A DNA stretch of 64,000 nt from Cheiracanthium punctorium (GCA_038373885.1 JAWZYV010012344.1:124001-188000); one strand, 5' to 3'; shown: positions 31,441 through 41,428, counted from the first letter of the stretch. The notes: generated by a model from the sequence alone, not told the origin. Program-made: numbers and translations.

Positions 31441-32345
31441 TCTCATACTTTCAATAAGAGTTCAAAGCGCCCTCATATAATTTCCGGTACATTGTACCTC
31501 TTCGGAACACGTTTGATAACTTCCACTTTCCGTTCAAAATATCCGCTGTGAATTTTTATAAGGATATTTTAGAGTGTGCGATGCGGACATAAATTTCCGG
31601 AGCAGAAATATCATTCTTCAATAATCAGTCTAACTGCAAGTAATTTCTAAAAGTAATAACCATAAAGATTGGTTCATTAATTTGTTTCTGAAAGCAACTT
31701 AAAAATGTTCATCAATATGCTCAAAATGCACAATTTTTGCTTCAAACTCATTTAAATAACTGAAAACGAAAAATAAAATTGTATTTTCTCCAAACGCATG
31801 CGGTGTTATCTTATCTATAACCTTATTATTTCTGACAATTCCACGGCCGCAAACGTATAACGGACGCTAATGTCTTTCCTCTCGCCTTTTAAATATTTCA
31901 GAAATAATAATTGCGCACTCTTCAACGCACAAATAGTTAGTACGCACACCTTCTCATAAATGGAAACGATTCCGTTGCCCAGAGCTCCTCAATTGTTTGT
32001 TCCTGAGGAGTGCGCGAGGACGGTTGTTTGGTTGGGGAAGGGAGGGGGAGGAGGCCATAAAAATGCTCCATTCTCCAAAACGTATTCTATTCTTCCGTCG
32101 CCCTAATTACAAATCCCAGAACAACTTTAAAACAACTTCGGGGGTGAAACTTCGACTTGTTGTTACTATTAACGATGATTAGAGACCTCGCGAAACCGCG
32201 GCGAAAACTGTCCAATTAGAACCCCTCATTTACACAATCTCGGAGACATTAACTTTAAGTAGCGCCCTCTTCTGGCGGCAGGGCTAATAACCGAGCCTTA
32301 AATAGTGAGCAGAGAGGTGGGAGGGGGAAGAGGGTGGGGTGCTAC
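31441..32345. other. Repeat-poor block, possible regulatory or exonic DNA
   Basis: Compared with the rest of the window this segment has more balanced composition, no match to any repeat family found here and no element termini. The 61-codon frame at 31997-32182 has no recognisable domain. Two G-rich tracts (32034-32054 and 32319-32339) are present. It may be conserved non-coding or regulatory DNA of a neighbouring gene; sequence alone does not prove this. Confidence 0.3.
32319..32339 (+). other. Canonical G-quadruplex motif
   Basis: GGG-A-GGGGG-AAGA-GGG-T-GGGG fits the G3+N1-7 pattern with four runs. A second near-canonical tract lies at 32034-32054. Whether it forms in vivo is unknown. Confidence 0.6.
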
Positions 32346-32745
32346 TGTTGGATTTTATTATTGTAGCGATAGAATGTTATTATCATTGGATGCACCTGCA
32401 GCACTCGTATATTTGTGTACCTATCAAGTCATCTGAAGAAAATTTTGTTCTACAGTAATTGCTTTCAAGAGAGTGAAAATGCTACGGAAAGATTTCTGAG
32501 AGAGGAGTTTAGATGTTTCTAATATTTGTTGATAAATTTCCTGAAAAGGCGAATTGAGTTGAGAGAAAAGCAATTGCCGCCGCCGTGTTTGTAATTGTAT
32601 GAATGCTAATAATTATTATATTGTGGAGGGGCGGGGGGGGTTGGTGATATTTCCAGATGGTTTAAAAGTAATCAACAAAACTGGAAAAAATAAAAATTTG
32701 AATATTCTTGCAGTAAACTGCTTAGTTCTCCGGTTCACAGCTTAA
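32346..32745. other. Spacer
   Basis: AT-rich; one G-run (32631-32640). No feature recognised. Confidence 0.45.
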
Positions 32746-32902
32746 AAGGGACGTAGTTAGAAAAAACTTTCGCGAGTGTCCAAAAGTTGAAAAATGGAAA
32801 GTTTCTTACAAAAATGCTGGATTTATTAGCATTTAATTACGAAAATTCATAATTTCAGGGGATGCCTAGACCCCCTTGGCCCACTCCCTGGCTACATCCC
32901 TG
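32746..32902. mobile_element. Probable hAT MITE (CAGGGATGTAGCCAG type)
   Basis: Right end, inverted, CAGGGATGTAGCCAGGGAG; left end AGGGACGTAGTTAGAAAAAA. The middle contains ACCCCCTTGGCCC. Flanking 8-mers do not match, so this is a diverged copy. Confidence 0.5.
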
Positions 32903-33035
32903 TTCCTGTATACATGGAAAGTTCTATTATCACAGTCCAGTTGACAGGACAAAACACAAATTTTATTGGTGCTAGAAATTAGACGAACAATTCACTATAC
33001 GCAGTTCACAGGAATTAACAAGGGATAACTCTTAA

Positions 33036-33845
33036 CCCCTTGGGTACATTTGACGACTAGGTTGCGTCAAGCCAACACCTCCAAGCTAAAGAAAGCCTAA
33101 CAACTGCTACGTCACCAAGCTTTGACGTCATCGTTAGGCCTACATTTAAAAGTTTAATTTTCAGAAAATAAAACTATTAAGAATTTGTGAATTTTCTCAT
33201 GCATAAAAAAATTTTAATAATTTGAAATAAAGAATTTCTTCTTACGACAAATGGCAGCTTTTAACCATGACTAATTAGATAAAATGTTAAGGAAATAGAT
33301 CATATAGAATAATTTTGTATGAGAAAGTTATTTTAATTTCGATGTTTAATATAAAATATTTTCTGAAATTTGTAGCACTCACTAGAAATTTTAAATAGTT
33401 TTACTTTGTGAAACTGAAACTGTGATGACGTCATTTTCGTAGGCCTAGTGATGATGTCAAAGCTTGAGTTGTTAGGCTTTCTATATGTAGGAGGTGTTGG
33501 TCAAGCATTTGCTTTGCCTTACGTAACGGATGAGGATTTCGTTTCTTTACGCAATTTGTAGTGTTTTACCGGAAGGTTATCCACCGCTGTTTTTTTAAAA
33601 GTTCTTTTTACATATTAAAAATTTAGATTTGTCTTAAATGAACTGAAAGAAATAGTAGTGGATAATCTTGCAGAAAAACAGTACAAAATGGCATCGACGT
33701 GTACATTCCCAGCGCACAGAATTTCTTCAAATAAATATATACCCAAGAAATTAATTTACAACGACCAGCTGTCCATAGAAGCCTTTCAGATAGTGTATTT
33801 CGCCAACGCCTTCTGGATTTAGAAAGCTTAACAGCTATAGGCCTC

Positions 33846-33884
<39 letters not shown>

Positions 33885-35074
33885 ATTATATTTTGAGATT
33901 TTCCGAAAATTGTTTCAAACTGCGTAAATATTTGTTCGCACTCACGTAATAACGACTTAAGTGAAAGAAATGAAATTTGGTGACATGATAGGTGATCACT
34001 CAACGTAAGTTATAGACGTAGGATTTAAAAAATTTTTGATTAGATTTTGAGATTTTTCTGAAAATCGTTTCAAACTGCGTAAATTTTTGTTTTAGTATGC
34101 ATAAAAACTGTATATAATTTGAACAACAAGTGTATACTTTCAAAATATTCAAAATATCCACTTTTTATGTACAAATTGTGTACAATCTATATGTTTTTGC
34201 AAGAAAAAGTGCAGACTTTTTCTAGCTGGGTAGGTGCTATAATTTCTCGATTATTTATTTAAAAAACTGTACTGAATTTGGATAGCTATATAGTTATTGT
34301 GCAATAAAGTTAATTTGATAATGTGGAGAGTGTTAATAATTATATACTGTACATTATTTGAATTATAAGTGTTATACTACAGTGCATTTGAATTTGAATT
34401 ATAAATCCATCATTCATTACAAATAAATAGGATTACTGTTCATTACAACGTAAGTACATAATTATTGATAATTAATAAATTCACGTACATAATTATTGAT
34501 TAAATCGAACAAAATCCAACACGTGGAGAAAAATGTGTATCGCTGATGTATACCGTAGCATGTACCAGCTGTGTCCCGTTGCGGTCTGTACCCGCACTCT
34601 CTCTGCATTTTTAAATTTTAAATGTGCACACAAATCGAGCGCGAAATTTGAAATGCAATTAAATTAAAAATCAAAAATTTCCAATGCTAACCCAGTGAAA
34701 ATTGCATTAAAATATTTACAAACGTACAAAAATATGTGAAATTGTGAGAATCATAATGGAATCATAAATAAATGTGCGATAACTTTACAGCCTTAAAAAA
34801 ACATATAGAATTTTTTACAAAGAATTTCAAATGTATAAAAATGTGAATAAACGTTCGTAAATGTTTATTTTTTGTTAATATAAATACAATAATGTGTGAA
34901 AACCTGTTTAACTGCATAAATATAAATTTTAGAAAGCTTGACAAGAAATTTTCACTTCTGACGTGTAGTCCTACGATTGACTGTTTTATTTATTTACCTT
35001 TAAAAGAACACCATTTCTACAAAATTGTTTTTTTTTTTTTTGCCTGGGAATTGCTCAAAGTGGGCATTAGAGGG
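33036..35074. mobile_element. P5, possible TTAA element of about 2 kb
   Basis: TTAA at 33032-33035 followed by CCCCTTGGGTACATTTGACG; at the other side, read inverted, TTAA (35075-35078) then CCCTCTAATGCCCACTTTGA. Both start CCC and share ACxTTTGA, but identity is weak. Inside, AACACCTCCAAGCTAAAGAA-type sequence near 33085 and its inverse near 33490 form a ~100 bp inverted pair, so the real element could be the smaller 33036-33530. No transposase similarity. An A run of about 31 lies at 33849-33880. Confidence 0.35.
33880..34095. repeat. Direct repeat of about 50 bp
   Basis: TTTTGAGATTTTCCGAAAAT (about 33890) and TTTTGAGATTTTTCTGAAAA (about 34044) are each followed by GTTTCAAACTGCGTAAAT. Confidence 0.8.
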
Positions 35075-35078
35075 TTAA

Positions 35079-35672
35079 TAATAGCTTAAATTAGAAAAAA
35101 ATCAAACGAAAGTATGGTCTTTAAAACTAGTAGTTTTCGGTAAAGATTGACGAGTTAATAATGACACAAGGATTTGAACATTAATGAGTAAATTGTCCTT
35201 CAAGCCTTCATGCGTGCGTTACTTAACGCAATTATGTAAGTGGGACTTTGCTAAAAGTTGCCAGATTTAAAGTTACATCTCCACCTATTCTGAATGTAGC
35301 TCTGCTTATGCAATAAAACACACATGTAAACTTGATATTACACCTGATTTAGCACACACATTTGATCTAAATCTCTTTGTAGTTATTTATTGTTATGGTA
35401 TTTTCTTCTTTTAATTGAATAGCCTAAAAGTAAAATAAATAAATAAATAAATAAAATTTTAATATAATGATTGCAAAATCATAATGATTGTAATGCGACG
35501 CAAACCTGGGTTAAAGATGTCTTCGAGGATTTGAAAAGTGAAACCTTTGTCTCAGTAAGAAAAACAAAAATTATGAACATCTTTTGAAAACATTCTATTG
35601 ATGTTATTGTATCCTTTGCAATTTCTTCTCACACCAACACACCCGGCGAAAATTTAGAAGACTTAGGTATAG
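35079..35672. other. AT-rich spacer
   Basis: Short AAATA-type microsatellite near 35435-35455. No other feature. Confidence 0.45.
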
Positions 35673-35925
35673 TGACGGATACAGAAGAGGGGCTAGGGGA
35701 TTTCAACCCCCCTCAAAAAAAGGACATTGGTCAAAGGGGTAACATTTTGCTTCATTCTACACTTTGAGTTAAATGATTCGTTTAAATTAGCATCTCCCCC
35801 TAACAATTGCATTCCTTTAGTGTAACATTTTACTTGTACATTTTGTGTAGATCAACAAAGTTTTTTTCTGTTTTTTTTTTAATTTGCTCCCCCCAAAGCT
35901 TCTCAGAATCCGCCGTTGTCTAGCC
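35673..35925. mobile_element. H8-like hAT MITE, diverged
   Basis: Starts AGTGACGGATACAGAAGAGG and ends CTCAGAATCCGCCGTTGT, degraded forms of the H8 ends at 41171-41420. Interior GTAACATTTTGCTTCATTCT and the G/C-run subtermini also resemble H8. No clear target duplication. Confidence 0.6.
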
Positions 35926-36369
35926 ACACGGCCCATTCGACATTACAATAGTGGAGTCCTGCTTTTGTATATTTAGAAAGATATGCCTGTTTTAATTGCA
36001 TTATATTCATGGACTGCAGTACACATTCTTTACTAAGTTACCTGCCACAAAATGTTTGTATGAATAACACTTCCGGATTTTGAGGACCATTGAACTAATC
36101 AAATGTACAACTAAACCTCACATGATTACAGGTAAGTGGTATACTTAACGCTAAAATTATGTAAGAAAAAGAGAAGTACTTTTCCCGAACATTTATCACT
36201 TTCTGACATTTCGATGGCTGTACATCTGTTAATATTTACATGGATATATATGCATGTTTACAACACGCACATCTGACCGAAGTGATACGCACGCTCCAGC
36301 ATATTAGGAAAACAAATGTCACTCAAGACAGGAAATGACAGATTAAGTCCATTTATTCTGGTTAACCCG

Positions 36370-36370
<1 letters not shown>
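35926..36370. other. Spacer
   Basis: No feature recognised. Confidence 0.45.
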
Positions 36371-36400
<30 letters not shown>

Positions 36401-36868
36401 CTTCGAACCGTAACTAACGAAGAGCTTTGTTCGCGGTTTCTTTTTACAACTAAAAATGGCGCTCCGTGATTGCTCATGGTAATGCGCGCTTCCCTAAAAA
36501 TTCATTAAAATGTATGAAGGGGAATCGATTAAACAAACGATTAATCATTCGGCGTATGATATCACAAATCGATAATTTCTTGTAATAGTTTCTTGTCTTT
36601 CTTTTTCGGCTGATTATGCCGTGTGTGTGGAAGATGTAATTTCCGAAATATATCAGAAAGCGTATCGTCTTTTTGTAATGGAATGATTACAGGGAGGCAT
36701 TTTAAAATGGCAGGTTGCGGACGCATAATTGTGTTTGTCAAGCAGCGGTGGCAACAGAGAAAGCCTGTGTAATGATGCTGGAAGTTGATTTATTCACGAA
36801 ACGAGTTGCTGTAGCCCGACAGGGCCAGTGAAGTAGACTTTAATTCCTCCACTCATTTCGTTTATATA

Positions 36869-36900
<32 letters not shown>
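36371..36900. other. Unique-looking block between two long A runs
   Basis: A runs of about 28 nt at 36373-36400 and 36871-36898 bracket ~470 bp that matches no repeat family here and has mid GC, with several ATTA-type motifs (36530-36575). The A runs could be tails of two retro-insertions or simple expansion; no duplications support the former. Confidence 0.3.
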
Positions 36901-37143
36901 ACTTGTTCGATCGGCCTGAAGAAAAACAGGACTTACGAGCATATTCCTTTGGTACTTAACGACACATTTAATTATACGTTCTCTCCTTTTCTTGAAACTT
37001 TGATCAGTACGTGAGAACAAATGAAATCCGATGAGTTTGTTGAAATTACCAGAGTGACGTTACTATTGGGCGATAGTTGTTGTGAACATGTATGTAGGAT
37101 TTCTGTGCTTGGCTCGAAACCAGCTTATAAATCCCGGGCTCTT

Positions 37144-37269
37144 AACGACTCTGGTCTTGATGGCGGAGGTGCGGGTGTTTACATTGAGGGTCCAGACCAA
37201 GAACACGAGTGTCAGAAAATTCCTGTGGAGAAAATCGCTTCCAACTACACAAGCGAACTTGTTGCACTC
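37144..37269 (+). pseudogene. LINE ORF2 RNase H domain, N-terminal part
   Basis: Translation in frame 1 gives NDSGLDGGGAGVYIEGPDQ and then KIASNYTSELVAL. This fits the first strands and helix of the RNase H domain at the C-terminal side of ORF2 in Jockey/I-group LINEs, where the usual TDGS...GAGV...EL pattern holds two catalytic acidic residues. Here TDGS reads NDSG, so the first Asp context is altered; the EL Glu remains. No endonuclease or reverse transcriptase is present upstream, typical of 5' truncation. Reading continues at 37785 after an insertion. Confidence 0.7.
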
Positions 37270-37780
37270 CCAAAATTTTTTTCTTCAATTCACGAAAATT
37301 TTGCAGCAATCAGTGTTACCGGAATATTTCCGTTAATTGACGAATATCCGTTTCCTATTTCTCCTGTCAATGGATGAAACGTCTTAAGAATCAACGAAAT
37401 TTTTTCCTCTTCTTCAGATTTTCGGGAAGAATTCTCGGAAACATTACGTTTCCAAGGAGTACGGAAATTATTCGTCGAAAAACGAGGAATAAATTAGTGT
37501 ATAAAGACGCACTCTCAAAACTTATTTCTTCAATTCATGGAAATTTTTTTGCCAGCAGTGTTGCCGGAATATCTCTGTTATTTGACGAATATCCGTTTCC
37601 TTTTTCGCCTCTCAATTGTAGGAATTTTTTCAGATTCAACGAAATTTTTCCTCTTCCTCAGATTTCGGGAAGAGGAATTCACGAAAATATTACATTTCCA
37701 AGAAGTACGGAAATTATTCATTGTAAAATGAGGGATAAATTAGTGTATTAAGACGAATTTTTCTGAGAGTGTGAAATCAA
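37267..37780. mobile_element. MITE-like insertion in the LINE, with tandem unit of about 245 bp
   Basis: Interrupts the RNase H reading frame between VAL and the ALEIF segment. Two tandem units begin CTCCCAAAATTTTTTTCTTC (37267) and CTCTCAAAACTTATTTCTTC (37511), both containing GACGAATATCCGTTTCCT and AGTACGGAAATTATTC. The far end TTTTTCTGAGAGTG is roughly the inverse of the CACTCTCAAAA start, suggesting terminal inverted repeats. No clear target duplication. Two 118-125 codon frames here are repeat-derived. Confidence 0.65.
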
Positions 37781-37784
37781 AAGT

Positions 37785-38102
37785 GCGCTGGAGATTTTCC
37801 TCACGGAGAGCATCCACAGATCCAGCGGCATAGTTATCCTCTCTGTTTCCAGATCAGCGCTGCAAGCCATTCAGAAAGGCAAGTGCCAGATAAGGCCTGA
37901 AATTATCCAGTCCACTAACAAAGACATCGCAGCCAAAAGATCTTGCACGTTACAATGGATTCCAGCACACGTTAATATCCTTGGTAATGAGAAAGCTGAT
38001 GTGCTTGCCAAGGAATCCAGGTCTTGCCCTCAACCATCGAATATCACGTCTTTAATGGACGCCAATGCGGTTGCCGGCCGCAGACTTATCAACAATAATT
38101 TT
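37785..38102 (+). pseudogene. LINE ORF2 RNase H domain, C-terminal part
   Basis: Frame 3 gives ALEIFLTESIHRSSG, ILSVSRSALQAIQKGK, then WIPAHVNILGNEKAD and VLAKES. The last is the conserved RNase H H-x-x-x-x-GNExAD block with its catalytic Asp. The ILSDS motif of the family reads ILSVS, so the central catalytic Asp has become Val. The frame ends at an H3 MITE (TAG of the MITE terminus). It belongs to the same copy as 37144-37269. Confidence 0.85.
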
Positions 38103-38281
38103 TAGGGATGGACGCGAGACGACTTTTTGCGAGACGAGACAGAGATTGACAGCTTTTTTGCGAGACGAGACAAACATTTTTTTTTTGCATTACGATATAG
38201 GGATTTTGCGAGACGAGACAGTGCTTTTAGGCTGTTTTGCGAGACGCGAGACGCGTATTTTTCGTCTCGCGTCCATCCCTA
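38103..38281. mobile_element. H3 hAT MITE, copy 2, inside the LINE
   Basis: A 179 bp element, ends TAGGGATGGACGC / GCGTCCATCCCTA, flanked by the perfect 8 bp duplication ATAATTTT (38095-38102, 38282-38289). The interior carries GCGAGACGAGAC repeats, inverted relative to copy 1 at 4387. It inserted after the LINE, since it splits the ORF2 reading frame. Confidence 0.95.
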
Positions 38282-38289
38282 ATAATTTT

Positions 38290-38585
38290 AAATACTCTAT
38301 TCCAGCTCTGGATTGTAATCGTACAATAGCAAACGATAATAACCAGGCTACGGACAAAGCATGTTAAGGGAATGAGAATCTCGACTGATGGACCAAGAAG
38401 TTACTCAAACTGCCCTGATTTTCAACTGTCTCCTCAACACATCTTCAGCTGCCCTGCAATTCAGGCCAGGCTCCTCAAGATCGGCCTGGAAGATCCGTAC
38501 GATTTGATTTTTTCGGACAAAGCTGTGGAGGTCGCCGAGGCTGTCTTCGACAGTTGCGGAGTGATCTCAGGCTTCCCTTTGCACA
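38290..38585 (+). pseudogene. LINE ORF2 C-terminal zinc-knuckle-like region
   Basis: The ORF2 frame continues as KYSIPALDCNRTIANDNN to a stop near 38367, then resumes in frame 2 as MRISTDGPRSYSNCPDFQ, QHIFSCPAIQARLL and AEAVFDSCGVISG. The C...C/F...H...C spacing (NCPDFQLSPQHIFSC) corresponds to the cysteine/histidine motif that follows RNase H in Jockey-group ORF2 proteins, with one Cys replaced. At least one frameshift and a stop show the copy is dead. Confidence 0.75.
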
Positions 38586-38830
38586 ACATGGACACGACGG
38601 CAACAACAAAAGGGCAACACAAGCAAAGGGGTGCCCTCCGGGGGGAAGCACCCACAGGGGGGGGAGCGACCGCCGAAGGCGGTTTACGCCAACCAATACC
38701 CCCCCCCCCCCGGGGAAAACCTGGAAGGCCACCCCGGACCAAGGGCATACCCCCGGCGCCGAGCCCACGAACTTTATTTGAATCCAAAAATTTACATTAA
38801 GTTACAGAACTCCCACTGGGGATTAAGACT
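38586..38830. mobile_element. GC-rich probable LINE 3' UTR
   Basis: Continues the LINE downstream with G/C runs: CCTCCGGGGGGAAGCACCC, ACCGCCGAAGGCGGTTTACG and C14. Strong local inverted repeats give overlapping open frames on both strands (38461-38855), which I regard as composition artefacts. GC then falls abruptly to AT-rich DNA. Confidence 0.5.
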
Positions 38831-39297
38831 TCAAAAGAACAAAAGAAAAACATGAAGGACACAAGAAATAAATATTAAAAACACTAAAATACATGCAAAT
38901 GAAATACAATAATAAAAGTACAAAGAACAAGAATAAAGAGTCACCAAAGGCGCGAATCTAAAGAAAAACCAGTTCTAGAGTTAAAACACTTCCGGAGACA
39001 ATACTTCGCGCCGTAACGATTTAGAGGTGCACGATAAATAAGATGATATATTACTGGACCAAAAAGGTAATATTATAACAAATATTCAACAAACAATGGG
39101 TTAAAAGGTGACAATAGCGGACCGGCCAACCATGACCAACTCACCAGATTAATTCCTTTCCTTTTTTTTTTCTTTTTTTTTTTCTATTAAACGCCAGGTT
39201 CCCAGTTACACTGTATAACAAAAGTCCCCGACACAAAGCGCCGAAACTGCAGTATCAAAACAGTAAAAACTATACCCACTCTAGACACAGAGCCAGG
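38831..39297. other. AT-rich spacer
   Basis: A-rich sequence and T runs near 39160-39183; no element recognised. Confidence 0.45.
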
Positions 39298-39400
39298 TAT
39301 ACCGAACCACCAAGGTTCGGTATACCTTGGTGGTTCGGTATTCTGAAGGAGGGATCCTCCAGAAAGACCTCCGGGGGGGGGGTCTTTCTGAAGGATCCAA
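39298..39400. repeat. Two adjacent short palindromes
   Basis: ATACCGAACCACCAAGG and its inverse CCTTGGTGGTTCGGTAT lie within 39298-39342, followed by GGATCCTCCAGAAAGACC and its inverse GGTCTTTCTGAAGGATCC within 39351-39398. The second pair derives from the SINE 3' part (CCTTAGAAAGAC), so an inverted duplication appears to have formed at the SINE end. Confidence 0.85.
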
Positions 39401-39545
39401 ACTCGTATTTACGCTAAGTTTCGGAGAAAACGACGGTAAACTCCAAACGTTTAGGTCGACGGACAACGCGATGGGATCCGAACCCGGGATCTTCACACTT
39501 CGTCCGTCTACCATTTCAGGCGACATAACCCCTGTGTCATGGTAC
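39380..39545 (-). repeat. SINE copy, tRNA-derived family, 3' truncated
   Basis: Minus-strand copy: ACCATGACACAGGGGTTATG head, GAAATGGTAGACGGACGAAG, B box GGGTTCGGATCCC, then GTCGACCTAAACGTTTGGAG and CTCCGAAACTTAGCGTAAA. It ends in the inverted duplication at 39351-39398. Confidence 0.85.
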
Positions 39546-39751
39546 CAAAAATATAATTATGTAATCTCTTAAACGTAAAAGAAAAAAATAAAACACCCAA
39601 GAAAAGTCTTGCCGTAGCTTGTGTTCAAAGGCATAAACGTCAACTTCTTATATGAAAAAAGTAGAAAATAAAGCAACATGTGACGAAAAAAAAATTGACA
39701 TGAATAAGAGAACTTATGTTTATTTTTACATGTCAGCTACATATATTTATA
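39546..39751. other. AT-rich spacer
   Basis: No feature recognised. Confidence 0.4.
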
Positions 39752-40600
39752 CAGGGTGTTCCCAAAACACTGACTTTGGCTTTTATTCCTTAAATATTGA
39801 TCATAGACCGACGCAATAAATTACATAGTTATGCAAAAAAGGTACAGAAATGTATGGTATGGATTAAAATTTTCAGATTAATTGTAAATAAACACAATGT
39901 TTTGATTTTTATACGCTCTCACACAAAAAAATTCCCAGTTAGTAAAATGTGCCCCCCCCCATACACTAATTAAGTGATGGACAAAATTCCAGTCTTTTAT
40001 CATAAAAAAGCTCAGAGATAAGTTTAAACAACGTTGGTAAGGGGCTATACAATACCAGTAATATCAAAAATATGTATTTATGCAACCACTGTTTTCTTTC
40101 TTAATTTGTGTACGGCACCTAAAACGCGATTATACGACGCAAATTTTTCTCTTCGAGATTACACTGAAAAAGTTTTGTGGCAGGAAATATTTATTTTCAT
40201 AGTTTCGACAATCTGAAATATAAAATCCTAAAATTTGTTACATCACTTCATAAATATATGGGGGCCAGAGGCGTAGCCAAGGGGGGGGTTAGGGGGTCAT
40301 AACCCCCCCCCATTGAGGAATTTTTTGCCATACAAAATGTATATTCTTCACATTATCACACACACGTATGCATATATATGAGTTGCAGTAGTCATAACCC
40401 CCCCCCCCCCCCCATGAAAAATTTCTGGCTACGCCCCTGATGGGGGCATATATTATTAACTGGGATTTTTTTTGTACGGGTTCGTATAAAAATTAAACGT
40501 TTGCATTTATTTAAATTTAGTTTCCAACGAATTTCAATCGATACCGTCTCGGTGTATCCTACCCCTCCTAAAGGTTTGTCTCTCTACATTTGAATCACCC
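39752..40600. mobile_element. Mariner-like element with long inverted ends, non-coding
   Basis: Left end ACAGGGTGTTCCCAAAACAC, right end TTGAATCACCCTGT, flanked by TAT/TAT-like sequence consistent with a TA target. Left GTTAGTAAAATGTGCCCC and right inverse sequences, plus CGTATAAAAATTAAACG, resemble the long-TIR element at 58946-59676. A nested H1 MITE lies at 40266-40439. No transposase. Confidence 0.5.
40266..40439. mobile_element. H1 hAT MITE, copy 3
   Basis: A 174 bp copy, ends CAGAGGCGTAGCCAAG / CTGGCTACGCCCCTG, flanked by the perfect 8 bp duplication ATGGGGGC (40258-40265, 40440-40447). Interior TTAGGGGGTCATAACCCCCC and a C18 run. Non-coding. Confidence 0.95.
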
Positions 40601-40624
40601 TGTTATGTCGAGCCATTCTACTTC

Positions 40625-41140
40625 ATTCCTACCTCACAATGGCACGATGGTTGTGTCACTGAAAATGGTAGACAGCCGAAGTATGAAGGTCCCGGCAGGG
40701 CCGGCCCAAGGGGCGTGTGGGGCCCCAGGCGAATCGCAAGCGCGGGGCCTCTTTTCTATCATGTCTTATGTAAGCTACTACACTGGCACTGCTAGTACAT
40801 ATTAGCTTTATTTCTCAGCTTTTTTCGGGACATATCACAACCATCAACCAAGCTCGGTCTAATGTGATAGCAAAAAAATGGCCCAGGAGCGGGGCCTTTT
40901 TAAGGCCTTAGGCGGTCGCCTACATTCGCACTCCCCCCCCTTGGGCCTGCCCTGGTCCCGGACTCGGGTCCCATCGCGCGGCTGTCGATCTAACGGTCGG
41001 GAGTTTTGATAGGTTTTCTCCAGATGTAACGTGAATACGCATTAGAACCCCTTAGAATGTCCTCCTACCGAGGCACCCTCCGTCCTTGGCAGATCGCCCG
41101 AGTGTAGCGTTGCCTTAATCTCACAACTATCTATCTTGTT
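40625..41140 (+). repeat. SINE copy split by an H7 MITE
   Basis: Head CACAATGGCACGATGG (A box) and AAATGGTAGACAGCCGAAG up to 40695; after H7, GGACTCGGGTCCCATCGCG (B box), GAGTTTTGATAGGTTTTCTC, AACCCCTTAGAATGTCCTCC and GCAGATCGCCCGAGTGTAGC. The insertion falls just before the B box. Confidence 0.88.
40696..40953. mobile_element. H7 hAT MITE in a SINE
   Basis: A 258 bp element starting CAGGGCCGGCCCAAGG and ending TTGGGCCTGCCCT, flanked by the perfect 8 bp duplication GGTCCCGG (40688-40695, 40954-40961). Other SINE copies give the empty site. Inner GGGGCCCCAGGCGAATCG and AAGGCCTTAGGCGGTCGCC are inverted-related. Non-coding. Confidence 0.92.
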
Positions 41141-41170
41141 CCTATGCCGACCCACGATTTGTACTGTTAC

Positions 41171-41420
41171 CAGTGGCGGATCCTGAAATTTTTTTTTTTG
41201 GAAGAGGCTAAATTAAAAAAAAAAATTATTTTACCCAATTGAATTGTACTATAAACCAAAATTTTAGTCTAAACTGATGTGCATGCTTTTGGGAGGGGCC
41301 AAGTAATAAAATCTGATCCTTTTAGCTATTTAAATTGTATAATAAAGCAGAATGTTACCCTCTATCAATCTCTTTTGGGGGGGTTGAAGCCCCTTAGCCC
41401 CTCCCCTGGATCCGCTACTG
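41171..41420. mobile_element. H8 hAT MITE, CAGTGGCGGATCC family
   Basis: A 250 bp element, ends CAGTGGCGGATCCTG / CTGGATCCGCTACTG, flanked by the perfect 8 bp duplication ACTGTTAC (41163-41170, 41421-41428). The interior is AT-rich with GGAGGGGCCAAG and GGGTTGAAGCCCC near the ends. A diverged relative is at 35673-35925. Confidence 0.95.
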
Positions 41421-41428
41421 ACTGTTAC

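Noticed and set aside
36371..36900. Processed pseudogene between poly(A) tracts
   Set aside because: No coding similarity, both tracts on the same strand and no flanking duplication.
37374..37751. 125-codon frame as a gene
   Set aside because: Lies wholly in a tandemly duplicated MITE-like insert; repeated FSSIHGNFF/ISSIHENF segments are the repeat unit translated twice.
38461..38855. Pro/Gly-rich frames on both strands
   Set aside because: GC-rich low-complexity LINE 3' region with inverted repeats; the frames mirror each other.
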